Shown: positions 1-9,384 of the stretch, piece by piece | Numbering within the stretch: position 1 is the stretch's first letter | How the letters are laid out: the number at the start of each line of letters is the position of its first letter | NCBI RefSeq assembly: GCF_030403745.1 | Contig: NZ_JAQMWP010000015.1 | Span: forward strand, 62,001-126,000 | Origin: Streptomyces sp. S.PB5 | GTDB lineage: Bacteria > Actinomycetota > Actinomycetes > Streptomycetales > Streptomycetaceae | Length of the DNA: 64,000 nt | Direction: 5' to 3' | The notes under the pieces: generated by a model | Database searches by the model: none | Told to the model about the DNA's origin: nothing | Seen by the model: the letters and a program-made list of their open reading frames with translations, nothing else | Translations under genes and position numbers: made by a program

Positions 1-48
1 CCCCGCCGGGTGTCGCAGTGGTGAACGCGTCACTGGGGAGGCCCGCGC

Positions 49-966
49 ATGTCCGAGAGTTCCGCACCTGCCACCGACAAGGCCACCGACGTCTTCGTCG
101 ACCATCGCGAGCTGCTGTTCGGCCTGGTCTACAACATGCTCGGCAGCGTCGCCGACACGGAGGACGTCCTCCAGGAGACCTGGCTGTCCTGGACGTCCCG
201 CAATCAGGGCGAGCCCCTGGAGGGGATCACCAACCCCCGCGCGTACCTCGTCCGTATCGCGGTCAACCACGCCCTGAGCCGCCGCGCCGCGATCAGCCGC
301 CGCCGGGAGACCTATGTCGGCCCCTGGCTGCCCGAGCCCCTGGTGGCCGAGGGCGGCGCCGAGGATCCCGCGCTGCGCACCGAGTCCGTGTCGATGGCGA
401 TGCTGGTGGTCCTGGAGTCCCTCACCCCGCTGGAACGGGCGGTGTTCGTGCTCAACGAGGTGTTCGGGTACGCCCACACCGAGATCGCGGACATCATCGA
501 GCGCACCCCGGCGGCCGTACGGCAGCTCGCGCACCGGGCGCGCGGACATGTGCACGCCCGCAGGCCGCTGTACCAGGCCCATCCGCGCGTCCGCCGGGAG
601 GCGACCGAACGTTTCGTGGAGGCCACGCTCGGCGGGGACATCGCCGCGCTGATGGAGATCCTCGCCCCCGACGTCACGGTGTGGACGGACGGTGGCGGCA
701 ACCGCCAGGCGGCGGGACTGCGCCCGGTGCACGGCCGGGACAAGGTGGTCCGCCTCATCTCCGGCTTCCGGGACCGGGGCCTGAAGAAGAACCTCGACCT
801 GCGCTACCGCAGCGTCAACGGCGACGACGCGGCCGTGCTGTTCGAGGGCGACGAGCCGTACGCGGTGATGGTCATGGACCTCACACCCGAGGGCGACCGG
901 GTCTCCGACGTCTACATCGTGACCAACCCCGAGAAGCTCACCCATGTGCACAAGGAGGAACAGTGA
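49..966 (+). CDS. ECF sigma factor, ECF41/SigJ type with C-terminal SnoaL-like domain
   Basis: This 305-residue protein is an RNA polymerase sigma factor. Region 2 lies in about the first 80 residues (LFGLVYNMLGSVADTEDVLQ) and region 4 at about 115-170, including the typical HTEIADII helix. After about residue 190 the chain continues into a SnoaL/NTF2-like domain, which marks the ECF41 group; in that group the extension modulates sigma activity in place of a separate anti-sigma factor. GGAGG lies 7 bases before the ATG. The stop overlaps the GTG start of the cytochrome b gene (GTGA), so the two are translationally coupled. ECF41 factors often activate a neighbouring enzyme gene, so the cytochrome b is the likely target. 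Confidence 0.93.
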   Translation: MSESSAPATDKATDVFVDHRELLFGLVYNMLGSVADTEDVLQETWLSWTSRNQGEPLEGITNPRAYLVRIAVNHALSRRAAISRRRETYVGPWLPEPLVAEGGAEDPALRTESVSMAMLVVLESLTPLERAVFVLNEVFGYAHTEIADIIERTPAAVRQLAHRARGHVHARRPLYQAHPRVRREATERFVEATLGGDIAALMEILAPDVTVWTDGGGNRQAAGLRPVHGRDKVVRLISGFRDRGLKKNLDLRYRSVNGDDAAVLFEGDEPYAVMVMDLTPEGDRVSDVYIVTNPEKLTHVHKEEQ

Positions 967-2462
967 GCGGCGAACGCGTTGCCGACTGGTTCGACGGCCG
1001 GCTCGGCATCCACTCCTTCGGGAAGAAGTACCTGCGCAAGGTCTTCCCGGACCACTGGTCCTTCCTGCTCGGTGAGATCTGCCTGTACAGCTTCGTCGTA
1101 CTGGTCCTCACCGGCGTATGGCTGACGCTGTTCTTCCATCCGTCGATGAACGAGGTGACGTACCAGGGCAGTTACGTCCCCCTCAACGGGGTGCGCATGT
1201 CCGAGGCGTACGCCTCCACCCTGGACATCAGCTTCGATGTGCGCGGCGGGCTGCTGATCCGGCAGCTGCACCACTGGGCGGCGCTGGTGTTCATCGCCGG
1301 GATGCTGATGCACATGATGCGGCACTTCTTCACCGGGTCGTTCCGCAAGCCGCGCGAGGTCAACTGGCTGTTCGGCTGGACCCTGCTGCTCCTCGGTCTG
1401 TTCGAGGGGCTCTTCGGGTACTCGCTGCCGGACGACCTGCTGTCGGGGACCGGGCTGAGGTTCGTCGACGGGGCGATCCTGTCGGTGCCGATCGTGGGGA
1501 CGTATCTGTCGTTCTTCATCTTCGGCGGCGAGTTCCCGGGCGACGACATCGTGGCCCGTTTCTACTCGCTGCACATCCTGGTGATCCCGGGCATCATGGC
1601 GGCGCTCGTCGTGGCGCATCTGATCCTGGTCGTCTACCACAAGCACACCCAGTTCGCCGGGCCGGGCCGGACCGAACGCAACGTCGTGGGCGCCCCGTTC
1701 TTCCCGGTGTACCTCGCGAAGGCGGGCGGATTCTTCTTCCTGGTCTTCGGGGTGCTCACGGTCATCGCGGCCGTGGCGAGCATCAACCCGGTCTGGAGTT
1801 ACGGCCCTTACCGCGCCGACCAGGTCTCGACGGGCGCCCAGCCCGACTGGTACCTGGGCTTCGCGGAGGGGCTGGTGCGGGTGATGCCCGGCTGGGAGAT
1901 CGACCTCGGGGGCCACACCCTCGTCCTCGGGGTGCTGATCCCGATCGTGGTGTTCCCGCTGCTGCTGGTCCTCATCGGGGTCTACCCGTTCATCGAGGCC
2001 AGGATCACGGGTGACAGGAACGAGCACCACCTCCTGGACCGGCCCCGCAACCGGCCCGCCCGTACGGCGATCGGCGCGGCCTGGATCAGCGTGTATCTGA
2101 TCCTGCTGGCGGGCGGCGGCAACGACATCGTGGCCACCCGCCTCCACCTGTCCATCAACACGGTGACCTGGGCGGTCCGGATCGGGGTGTTCGTCGTCCC
2201 GGCGATCGTCTTCGTGGTGACGCGCCGGATCTGTCTGGGGCTCCAACTCCGTGACAGGGAGCTGGTGCTGCACGGTCGGGAGACCGGTGTGATCAAGCGG
2301 CTGCCGCACGGCGAGTACGTGGAGGTGCACCAGCCGCTCGATCAGGCCCGGCTCCACACGCTCACCGCGCACGAACGGCCCGGTGAGCTGGTGGAGCACG
2401 CGAGCGTCAGCCTTGATCCGCCACGAAGGACGCCATCCGGGTCAGGGCGGAGTTCCAGTTGA
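963..2462 (+). CDS. Cytochrome b (QcrB-like) subunit, orphan paralogue
   Basis: The protein is 499 residues from the GTG that overlaps the upstream stop. It resembles the b subunit of the actinobacterial cytochrome bc1-aa3 complex. Two heme-ligating histidine pairs can be placed, one near HHWAALVFIAGMLMHMMRH and one near LHILVIPGIMAALVVAHL. A QPDWYLGF segment corresponds to the quinol-site PEWY-like motif. Eight to nine membrane helices are apparent. No QcrA or QcrC lies nearby, so this is a lone paralogue and not the housekeeping operon. The last 18 codons run antisense into the 3' end of the cellulase gene and look like read-through tail with no family similarity. An accessory quinol-oxidising or electron-branching role is inferred. 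Confidence 0.88.
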   Translation: MSGERVADWFDGRLGIHSFGKKYLRKVFPDHWSFLLGEICLYSFVVLVLTGVWLTLFFHPSMNEVTYQGSYVPLNGVRMSEAYASTLDISFDVRGGLLIRQLHHWAALVFIAGMLMHMMRHFFTGSFRKPREVNWLFGWTLLLLGLFEGLFGYSLPDDLLSGTGLRFVDGAILSVPIVGTYLSFFIFGGEFPGDDIVARFYSLHILVIPGIMAALVVAHLILVVYHKHTQFAGPGRTERNVVGAPFFPVYLAKAGGFFFLVFGVLTVIAAVASINPVWSYGPYRADQVSTGAQPDWYLGFAEGLVRVMPGWEIDLGGHTLVLGVLIPIVVFPLLLVLIGVYPFIEARITGDRNEHHLLDRPRNRPARTAIGAAWISVYLILLAGGGNDIVATRLHLSINTVTWAVRIGVFVVPAIVFVVTRRICLGLQLRDRELVLHGRETGVIKRLPHGEYVEVHQPLDQARLHTLTAHERPGELVEHASVSLDPPRRTPSGSGRSSS

Positions 2463-4650
2463 TGGTGTGTTCGTTGGTCGACCAGGACTGGATGTCGTCG
2501 ATGTAGCAGAACTGGCCCACGCAGCCCTGGAGTTTGCTCTGTGCGTAGGGGTCCTGGATGCTCGAGTTCGGTCCGCCCGCCAAGGTTCCCTTCGGCGGGT
2601 TGGGCTGGCTCGGGTCGAGCTGGTGGGCGTACCAACGGGCGTGCTGGTTGTGGGAGTTGACCTCGCCGTAGCCCGTCACGTACGACATGTTCAGCGCGTT
2701 GCGGCCGAAGATGTAGTCCATGCTCTGCACGGCGCCGTCACGGTACTTGGCGGCGCCGGTGATGTCGTACGCGGTGGCGATGACGATGCCGTTGTGCAGG
2801 ATCTGGTGGTTGGAGCCCCAGTCGTAGAGGTTGTCGGCGGGGGCGTAGGGCATGCCGTAGGCCTGGGACTTGAGCGTGGCGAGGTAGCGGTCCGCGCCCT
2901 TGACCACCGACTGGCGGATCTTGTCGCGGCCGGGCAGCCTGTGGGGGACCGTCGCCAGGTCCAGGCGGGCCGCGGCGGCGGTGCGGGCCCAGTCGTAGCC
3001 GAGGGGGCCGAAGATGTCGGCGGTGTGGACCGGTGAGGCCAGCACGTGGTCGGCGAAGGTCTTCTCCCCCGTCGTGAGGTACAGCTCGGCCGCAGCCCAG
3101 TAGAACTCGTCGGTCACATCGCTGTCGGGGTAGGCGCCGCCACCGGTGCCGTCATTGGGGTCGGCGTAGATGTCCGGGTGCGCCAGGGCCGCCGTCCAGG
3201 CCTTGCGGGCGGCCGCGAGGGCCTTGGACGCGAAGGCCTTGTCGTAGGGCTTGTACAGACGGGCCGCCTGCGCGGCCGTCGCGGCGAGGTTCAGGGTCGC
3301 CGCGGTGTTCGCCGGGTGCAGCTCACGCTTCTGCGGGTCATCGCTCGGCATCAGCGGCAGGCCCGTCCAGGCCTCGTCGTGGATCTTGTGGTGGGCCATC
3401 CCGGCCAGCGGCTGCCCGTCCGGCACCTGCATCTTCAGCAGGAACTCCAGCTCCCAGCGGGTCTCGTCGAGGATGTCCGGCACCCTGTTGCCGCTCTCGG
3501 GGATGGCGAGCGTGCCGTCGCCGAGCTTGGCAGGCTGTCCGGTGCGGGCGTGCAGGGAACGCTCGTACGTGCTCAGCAGCTCCCACACGGAGATGCCGCC
3601 GTTGACGACGTACTTGCCGTGGTCGCCGGCGTCGTACCAGCCACCCCTGACATCGAGCGTGTAGTCGCAGACGCCGGGCTGGCAGGGGACGTTGCCGTCA
3701 CCCTGGTTGGGCGCGACGTCGACGTGTCCGGCGGCGCGGCCGTAGCCGGGGCGCAGGTCGTCGCGTATCGCGATGCCGCTGCGCTGGGTGTAGTAGTACT
3801 TCGCCGCGTCCGTGCGCAGCCGCTCATAGGCGCTCGCGCCGATGTCGAAGGGCCGGCTGGTCTCGCCGTCGGCGACCAGGGTGAAGTCCTTGCCCTGCTT
3901 CCTGTAGCCGCTGAAGTCGATCGAATGGACGTTCTGCGCGGAGGAGACGTCGGTGCCGCGCGGTGTGGTCGCCCCCTGGGCGACGACGGTGCCCGCGGCG
4001 TTCTTCAGCTGCCACGGCAGCTTCGCGGTCGCGTCGGTGACCAGCGTGGCGTTCTTCGGACCGGAGGGCAGATAGGCGACCTGGTTGACGCGCACCCGGG
4101 GGCCGGTGTCCGGCTCGTACACCTCGGGCGGCACCCCGCCCAGCAGGGAGGCGTTGTCGACACAGAACCGCCAGGGGTCGGCGCTGCCGCCGACCTGGAA
4201 GCCGACCTGGGCCTGGGTGGTGTCGACGGGCGAGGTGAAGGTGTAGGAGTACGTGTTCCCCGAGACGCTCAGCTGCGGGCTGACCTCGAAGTAGGTGTCG
4301 TACGGGGCGACTTGGAGACCGACGATCGCGCGTACGACATGATCGGCGGGCGAACCGTTCGCGGTGAAGCCGAACCTGTACGACTCGCCCTTGACCAGGG
4401 TGATGTCGTTCTGGCCGATGGCAGCGTCCCAGCGGTTGGCGGTGCCGCCCGGCACCTCCCCGCAGAGCTGTCCGTCGGACAGGCCCGCGGTGACGTTGCT
4501 GGTCGCCCACCAGGGCTCGGTGGTGGTGTCGAAGGTGCCGTTCTTGAGCTGCTCGACCTCGTCGGCGGCGGCCGGGGCGCCGGGGGCGGCCACAAGGACC
4601 GCGCCCAGCAGGGCCGTCAGGGACAACAGGGCGGTTCTGCGTCGTTTCAC
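2407..4650 (-). CDS. Secreted glycoside hydrolase family 9 cellulase with CBM4-type domain
   Basis: The 747-residue precursor opens with a Sec signal peptide (MKRRRTALLSL, cleavage near APAAADE). A carbohydrate-binding module of the CBM4/9 type follows at about 35-165, then a CelD-like Ig domain at about 185-275, then a GH9 catalytic domain to the end. GH9 signatures are present: WYDAGDHGKY near residue 340 holds the nucleophile-activating aspartates, NSHNQHAR near 663 holds the active-site histidine, and WSTNEHTINWNSAL near 723 holds the proton-donor glutamate. All key residues are intact. The enzyme should cut beta-1,4-glucan outside the cell. A perfect CebR box upstream implies induction by cello-oligosaccharides. 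It is transcribed alone, convergent with the cytochrome b gene. Confidence 0.95.
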   Translation of the reverse strand: MKRRRTALLSLTALLGAVLVAAPGAPAAADEVEQLKNGTFDTTTEPWWATSNVTAGLSDGQLCGEVPGGTANRWDAAIGQNDITLVKGESYRFGFTANGSPADHVVRAIVGLQVAPYDTYFEVSPQLSVSGNTYSYTFTSPVDTTQAQVGFQVGGSADPWRFCVDNASLLGGVPPEVYEPDTGPRVRVNQVAYLPSGPKNATLVTDATAKLPWQLKNAAGTVVAQGATTPRGTDVSSAQNVHSIDFSGYRKQGKDFTLVADGETSRPFDIGASAYERLRTDAAKYYYTQRSGIAIRDDLRPGYGRAAGHVDVAPNQGDGNVPCQPGVCDYTLDVRGGWYDAGDHGKYVVNGGISVWELLSTYERSLHARTGQPAKLGDGTLAIPESGNRVPDILDETRWELEFLLKMQVPDGQPLAGMAHHKIHDEAWTGLPLMPSDDPQKRELHPANTAATLNLAATAAQAARLYKPYDKAFASKALAAARKAWTAALAHPDIYADPNDGTGGGAYPDSDVTDEFYWAAAELYLTTGEKTFADHVLASPVHTADIFGPLGYDWARTAAAARLDLATVPHRLPGRDKIRQSVVKGADRYLATLKSQAYGMPYAPADNLYDWGSNHQILHNGIVIATAYDITGAAKYRDGAVQSMDYIFGRNALNMSYVTGYGEVNSHNQHARWYAHQLDPSQPNPPKGTLAGGPNSSIQDPYAQSKLQGCVGQFCYIDDIQSWSTNEHTINWNSALTRMASFVADQG

Positions 4651-4689
4651 GTCCGGGCTCCTCGGTGAGCTACGGGCGGCGCTCGCTTA

Positions 4690-4703
4690 TGGGAGCGCTC
4701 CCA
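4690..4703. promoter_or_regulatory. CebR-type operator (14-bp palindrome)
   Basis: The perfect palindrome TGGGAGCGCTCCCA lies 40 bases upstream of the cellulase start. It matches the established consensus of CebR, the LacI-family cellulose/cello-oligosaccharide repressor of Streptomyces. The remainder of the 302-bp gap between the cellulase and the PP2C phosphatase shows no further gene. Confidence 0.9.
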
Positions 4704-4952
4704 AAAGACGGTCGACGGCCAAGCTTGTTGCAGGCATGACACCCCGTCAACAGTCCGGACATAAACGATTTCCTCGGATCACCGTCCACTTCCTCTGCGG
4801 CAGCCCCGGGCGTCACAACGGCCGGAGGCCGCCCCCTCGCCCGTGCCGCCGGGTACGCAGGGGGTTCCCGTCCGCACGCGAGCGTGACGGACTAGGCTGG
4901 AACTCAAGTGACGTGCCTGTTCACTGTGAGTGTCCACAATGGAGTGGCGACG

Positions 4953-7337
4953 ATGAGCCCGGACTATCCGTTCGACGATGCCGCAACGGCACGGGCTGTC
5001 ATCGACGACCTCGGCACCGTACTGGAGTGGAACGGCGGCGCGGAGCGGCTGCTGGGCCATCCGGCTCCCGACATCGTGGGGCGCCCCGCCGCGAGTCTGC
5101 TGGCCGGCGGGGGTCCGGACACCGTCTTCGCGCCCGACGGACCCCGCTGGGACGGCACCGTCACGCTCCGCCACCACGACGGCGGCACGGTGACCGTGTG
5201 GCTGCTCGCCCATCACCGGCGCGCCCAGGACGGCAGCCCCGGACACTGGCTCGTGGTCACCCCGCTGGAGGGCACCGGGCACCGCTCCCCGGACGACCCC
5301 CTGGCCACGGCGGCCCTCGTCCAGTCGCCCTGCGCCGTCGCGGTCTACGACGAGCGGCTGCGGCTGAACCGGGTCAACGACGCCATGGCCGAGGTGATCG
5401 GACTGCCCGAGGAGCGCATCCGGGGCCTCAGACTGTCGGAGATCGGCGGCAAGCCGGAGAGCGCGGAGCTGGAGCGGCATCTGCTGCGGGTGCTCACCTC
5501 GGGGCGGGCCGAGGACATCCAGACGTATCTGCGCACCGGCGGTGAGAAGGTCGCCCATGCCTGGCTGGCCCGGATGGCCCCGGTCACCGATGCCGAGGGG
5601 CGGGTGCGGGGGGTGTGCCTGGCGGCGCACGACTTCACCGAGAACTACCTCGCCCGGGAGCGGCTGCAGCTGGTCAACGAGGCGAGCGTGCGCATCGGCA
5701 CCACCCTCGACGTCACCCGGACGGCCCAGGAACTCGCGGACGTCTGTGTGCCCGCGCTCGCCGACTTCGTCAGCGTCGACCTGCTGGACCCGCAGGAGAA
5801 CGGCGATCCGCCGCCGGTCCTCGCCGCACCGGTCGGACTGCGCCGCGCCGCGCACCACTCGGTCAACCCCGGCAGTCCCGAGGCCGTCGTCAAGCCCGGC
5901 CAGCTGGAGGCGTACCCGGACACCTCGCCGCAGGCCGACTCCCTGGTGGCGGGCCGCACGATCGTCGCCACGGTGGCCTCCGGCGTCCTCGACGAATGGC
6001 TGTCCTGGGACCGGGCGCGCGGCGAGCGGGTCCGCGAGTACGGCATCCACTCCACGATGTCCGTGCCGATCCAGGCCCGTGGTCTGACCCTCGGCGTGGC
6101 GGTGCTGACCCGGTTCCGGCGGCCGGACCCGTTCACACCGGACGACATGCTGCTGGCGGAGGAGGTCACGGCCCGCGCGGCCGTCTGCATCGACAACGCC
6201 CGCCGCTTCTCCCGCGAGCGGGAGACCGCCCTCGCCCTCCAGCGCAGCCTGCTGCCCCGCTCGCTGCCGCGCACCGCGGCCGTGGAGGCGGCCTCGCGCT
6301 ATCTGCCGGCCGCGCGGGCCGGGGTGGGCGGCGACTGGTTCGACGTGATCCCGCTGTCCGGGATGCGGGTCGCGATGGTCGTCGGTGACGTCGTCGGCCA
6401 CGGCATCCAGGCCTCGGCGACGATGGGCCGGCTGCGCACCGCGGTGCGCACCCTCGCCGACATCGACCTCGCCCCCGACGAGCTCCTCACCCACCTCGAC
6501 GACCTGGTCGTACGGCTCTCCGCGGAGTCCGGCGGCGAGGGCAGCCCGGGCGAGGTGGGCGCCACCTGTCTGTACGCGGTGTACGACCCGGTGTCCCGGC
6601 GCTGCACCCTGGCCCGGGCCGGACATCCCGCGCCGGTGATGATCCCGCCGGGCGGTGTGCCGCAGCGCGTCGACCTGCCCTCCGGGCCGCCGCTGGGGGT
6701 GGGCGGGCTGCCCTTCGAGCCGGCCGAGCTGGACCTGCGCGAGGGCACCGTGCTGGCGTTCTTCACGGACGGTCTGACCGAGTCCCGGGAGCGGGACGCC
6801 GACGCCGGTCACGACCTGTTGCGCGACGCCCTCGCCGCGGACACGTACTCGCTGGACGAGACCTGCGACCGGGTCCTGCACACCCTGCTCCCGGCGGGCG
6901 GCTCCGCCGACGACGTCGCCCTGCTGCTGGCCCGCACCCGGGGGCTGCCCGCCTCCCAGGTCTCGACCTGGCACATCCCCGCCGACCCGGCGCTCGTCGC
7001 CCCGATCCGCAAGCAGGTCGTCGACCAGCTCGGCACCTGGGACCTGCTGGAGGCGTCGTTCACCGCGGAGCTGGTGGTGAGCGAGCTCGTCACCAACGCC
7101 ATCCGGTACGGCGCCCACCCCATCCGGCTCCGGCTGATCCATGACGAGACCACGCTGATCTGCGAGGTCTCCGACACCAACCACACGGCCCCGCATCTGC
7201 GGCGCGCCAAGACCTGGGACGAGGGCGGCCGCGGGCTGCTGCTGGTCGCCCAGCTCACCCAGCGGTGGGGCAGCCGGCACACCACCGAGGGCAAGACGAT
7301 CTGGGCCGAGATCGGTCTGGTCGAGGAGGACGGCTGA
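4953..7337 (+). CDS. PAS-PAS-GAF-PP2C phosphatase with C-terminal HATPase domain
   Basis: The 794-residue multidomain regulator starts at the ATG preceded by GGAG with 8-base spacing; an in-frame GTG lies three codons earlier. The order is PAS (about 10-110), PAS (about 125-230), GAF (about 240-440), SpoIIE/RsbU-type PP2C phosphatase (about 450-660) and a HATPase_c domain (about 680-790). PP2C metal motifs are visible as GVGGDWFD near 457, GDVVGHG, FFTDGLTE and DDVALLL. The kinase N box is ELVTNAIRYG near 707 and the G box is GGRGLLLVAQL. Such proteins combine RsbU-like dephosphorylation of an anti-sigma antagonist with RsbW-like kinase activity in partner-switching stress signalling. The nearest STAS gene is 43 kb away, so its partner cannot be named. 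Confidence 0.92.
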   Translation: MSPDYPFDDAATARAVIDDLGTVLEWNGGAERLLGHPAPDIVGRPAASLLAGGGPDTVFAPDGPRWDGTVTLRHHDGGTVTVWLLAHHRRAQDGSPGHWLVVTPLEGTGHRSPDDPLATAALVQSPCAVAVYDERLRLNRVNDAMAEVIGLPEERIRGLRLSEIGGKPESAELERHLLRVLTSGRAEDIQTYLRTGGEKVAHAWLARMAPVTDAEGRVRGVCLAAHDFTENYLARERLQLVNEASVRIGTTLDVTRTAQELADVCVPALADFVSVDLLDPQENGDPPPVLAAPVGLRRAAHHSVNPGSPEAVVKPGQLEAYPDTSPQADSLVAGRTIVATVASGVLDEWLSWDRARGERVREYGIHSTMSVPIQARGLTLGVAVLTRFRRPDPFTPDDMLLAEEVTARAAVCIDNARRFSRERETALALQRSLLPRSLPRTAAVEAASRYLPAARAGVGGDWFDVIPLSGMRVAMVVGDVVGHGIQASATMGRLRTAVRTLADIDLAPDELLTHLDDLVVRLSAESGGEGSPGEVGATCLYAVYDPVSRRCTLARAGHPAPVMIPPGGVPQRVDLPSGPPLGVGGLPFEPAELDLREGTVLAFFTDGLTESRERDADAGHDLLRDALAADTYSLDETCDRVLHTLLPAGGSADDVALLLARTRGLPASQVSTWHIPADPALVAPIRKQVVDQLGTWDLLEASFTAELVVSELVTNAIRYGAHPIRLRLIHDETTLICEVSDTNHTAPHLRRAKTWDEGGRGLLLVAQLTQRWGSRHTTEGKTIWAEIGLVEEDG

Positions 7338-7355
7338 CGGGCGCCGCCAGAGCGC

Positions 7356-7901
7356 TCAGCCCCGCTCCGCCAGCCACGGTCTGACCTGCCTGCGCGCCTC
7401 GTGCAGCCGTGACTTGAGCGTCCCCAGCGGGATGCCGGCCCGCTCCGCGGCCTCCGCGTAGTCCAGCCGGCAGATGTCCCGGTAGACCAACGGGGCGACC
7501 AGATGCGGGTGTTCGCGCTCCAGCCGCTCCAGCGCCTCCAGCAGGTCGACACGGGAGCCCGCGATGACGCTGGTGGTGCGCGGATCGGCGTACCGGGCGG
7601 GGTCGATCGGGGCGGGCTGCTCGGCCGAACGGCGCTTCAGTTCGCGGTACTTCTGCCGGGAGCAGTTGGCGACGACCGTGTACAACCAGGTGCTGAAGCG
7701 GCTGCGCCCCTCGAACGTGCCGATCTTCCGGGCGACTTGGAGCAACACGTCCTGCGCCGCCTCCTCCGCGTCCTCCCGGCACGGCAGGAACCGGCCGCAG
7801 CGCCGGACCACCTCGGGTCCGATCGCCGCGAGCAGCTCCTCCAGCGAGGCCTTGTCCCCCGCCGCGGCGCGCAGGGCGAGCTCCTCGGTCGAGGCCGGCA
7901 C
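7356..7901 (-). CDS. ECF RNA polymerase sigma factor
   Basis: The protein is 181 residues when started at the GTG (reading VPASTEELAL) that follows an AGGGGAG ribosome site. A longer open frame exists but would overlap the divergent kinase promoter. Region 2 includes EDAEEAAQDVLLQVA and STWLYTVVANCSRQKYRE. Region 4 includes LDYAEAAERAGIPLGTLKSRLHEARRQV, a standard helix-turn-helix. Only 46 bp separate it from the divergent Ser/Thr kinase, so the two probably share regulation. No anti-sigma gene is adjacent. Phosphorylation-based control by the neighbouring kinase is an inference. Confidence 0.9.
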   Translation of the reverse strand: MPASTEELALRAAAGDKASLEELLAAIGPEVVRRCGRFLPCREDAEEAAQDVLLQVARKIGTFEGRSRFSTWLYTVVANCSRQKYRELKRRSAEQPAPIDPARYADPRTTSVIAGSRVDLLEALERLEREHPHLVAPLVYRDICRLDYAEAAERAGIPLGTLKSRLHEARRQVRPWLAERG

Positions 7902-7947
7902 TAGGCGCTCCCCTCGCTGTGGATCGCAGGGCAGGCATGATAGTCGT

Positions 7948-9303
7948 ATGCACTCCGTCGAGCGCATCGGCCGCTACCGGGTCGAACGCCCCCTGGGCAC
8001 GGGCGCGTTCGGGACCGTGTGGCTCGCACACGACGACGCGCTTCAGGCGCCGGTGGCCGTGAAGGTCCTCGCCGACAACTGGTCGCACCGGCTGGACGTC
8101 CGCGAACGGTTCCTGTCCGAGGCGCGGTTGCTGCGCCGGGCCGGTTCACGACGGGTGGTGCAGGTCCACGACATCGGCGAACTCCCCGACGGCCGACCGT
8201 ACTTCGTGATGGAGTACGCCGACGGCGGCACCCTCGCCGAGCTGCTCGACGACGGCCCGCTCCCCGTGCGGGAGGCGCTGCGGCTCACCGCGCTGGCGGC
8301 GCGGGGCGCGGCCGCGCTGCACGAGGCGGGGATCGTGCACCGGGACATCAAGCCGTCCAACCTGCTGCTGCGCACGGGGCCGGACGCCGGCCGGGAGGTG
8401 CTGGTCGCCGACCTGGGCCTGGCCAAGATCCTGGCGGAGGCGTCGGGGCTGACGCTGGCCGCGGGTTCGGCGGGGTACCGGCCGCCCGAGCAGGCCGAAC
8501 CGGGCGCGGGCATCGACGAGCGGGCCGATGTCTACAGCCTCGGCGCGGTCGGCTACCACCTGGTCACCGGCACGGTGCCGGGGCCGCCGGGGAAGGTCGT
8601 CCGGCCGGACCGGCTGCGTCCGGGCCTGGATCCCGGCGTGCGGCGGGCCCTGATGCGGGCGCTGCGGCCGGAGCGGGGGCGCCGCTGGCCCGACGCGCGG
8701 GCCTTCGCGCAGGAGCTGGAGCGGCTGGCGTCGGGGACGCGGCCGCGGCGGCGGTACCGGTGGCTCGGCGCGGCGGCCGCGGTGGCCGTGGCTGCGGCCG
8801 GGGTGGCGTTCGCGCTGCTGGACCACGGGTCCGCGCCGACCGTGCTGCGGGTCGAGGACCGGACCGGCCGGGTCACGGCCGACGTGCCCGTCGAGTGGGG
8901 CGGCCGGCTGCGCGACTCGGGGTGGGATCCGGGGTCGCTGGGGCTGCCCTCCGGGCACCGGCCCGGGTTCGTCGTCGCGGACGACCTGGCGAACTGGCAG
9001 GACCTCGGCGCGGACGTGAACGGCATGTTCGTCGGCGTGGTCGGGGACGGCGATGTCACAGCGCTGGTGAACGTCCTCGTCCACCCCCGGTGCCATGACG
9101 ACGGCGCCCGCGACCACACCCTGGCGGGGTGGCACGGCCGGGTGCGCACCTGGACCGGCTGTCCGGGCGGCGGTTCCGTCGTCGAGGCCGCGCTGACTCC
9201 GCCGGACGGGAACGGGCATCCGCAGGTGTATGTGCAGATCCGGCGGGCCGGCGCCCCCTCGGACGTCCGGCGGATCCTCGGCTCGGTCCGGGTCGACGGC
9301 TGA
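7948..9303 (+). CDS. Membrane-anchored Ser/Thr protein kinase
   Basis: The 451-residue Hanks-type kinase carries a glycine loop (LGTGAFGTVW), the ATP lysine in VAVKVL at about residue 38, the catalytic HRDIKPSN at about 131, and an activation segment that begins DLGLAK in place of DFG and ends YRPPEQ. A basic stretch and one membrane helix follow at about 268-290. The extracellular part is about 160 residues with no recognised sensor repeats such as PASTA. The start ATG is placed so that the frame does not overlap the divergent sigma gene. Cytoplasmic kinase with an external sensor is inferred from topology. Confidence 0.93.
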   Translation: MHSVERIGRYRVERPLGTGAFGTVWLAHDDALQAPVAVKVLADNWSHRLDVRERFLSEARLLRRAGSRRVVQVHDIGELPDGRPYFVMEYADGGTLAELLDDGPLPVREALRLTALAARGAAALHEAGIVHRDIKPSNLLLRTGPDAGREVLVADLGLAKILAEASGLTLAAGSAGYRPPEQAEPGAGIDERADVYSLGAVGYHLVTGTVPGPPGKVVRPDRLRPGLDPGVRRALMRALRPERGRRWPDARAFAQELERLASGTRPRRRYRWLGAAAAVAVAAAGVAFALLDHGSAPTVLRVEDRTGRVTADVPVEWGGRLRDSGWDPGSLGLPSGHRPGFVVADDLANWQDLGADVNGMFVGVVGDGDVTALVNVLVHPRCHDDGARDHTLAGWHGRVRTWTGCPGGGSVVEAALTPPDGNGHPQVYVQIRRAGAPSDVRRILGSVRVDG

Positions 9304-9384
9304 ATCCGCGAACTTTTCCGGCCGCACCCGCATCGGACCTTGGTGACAGGGCACTACCGCCCCGTACGAGGAGTGTGGAGAGCC

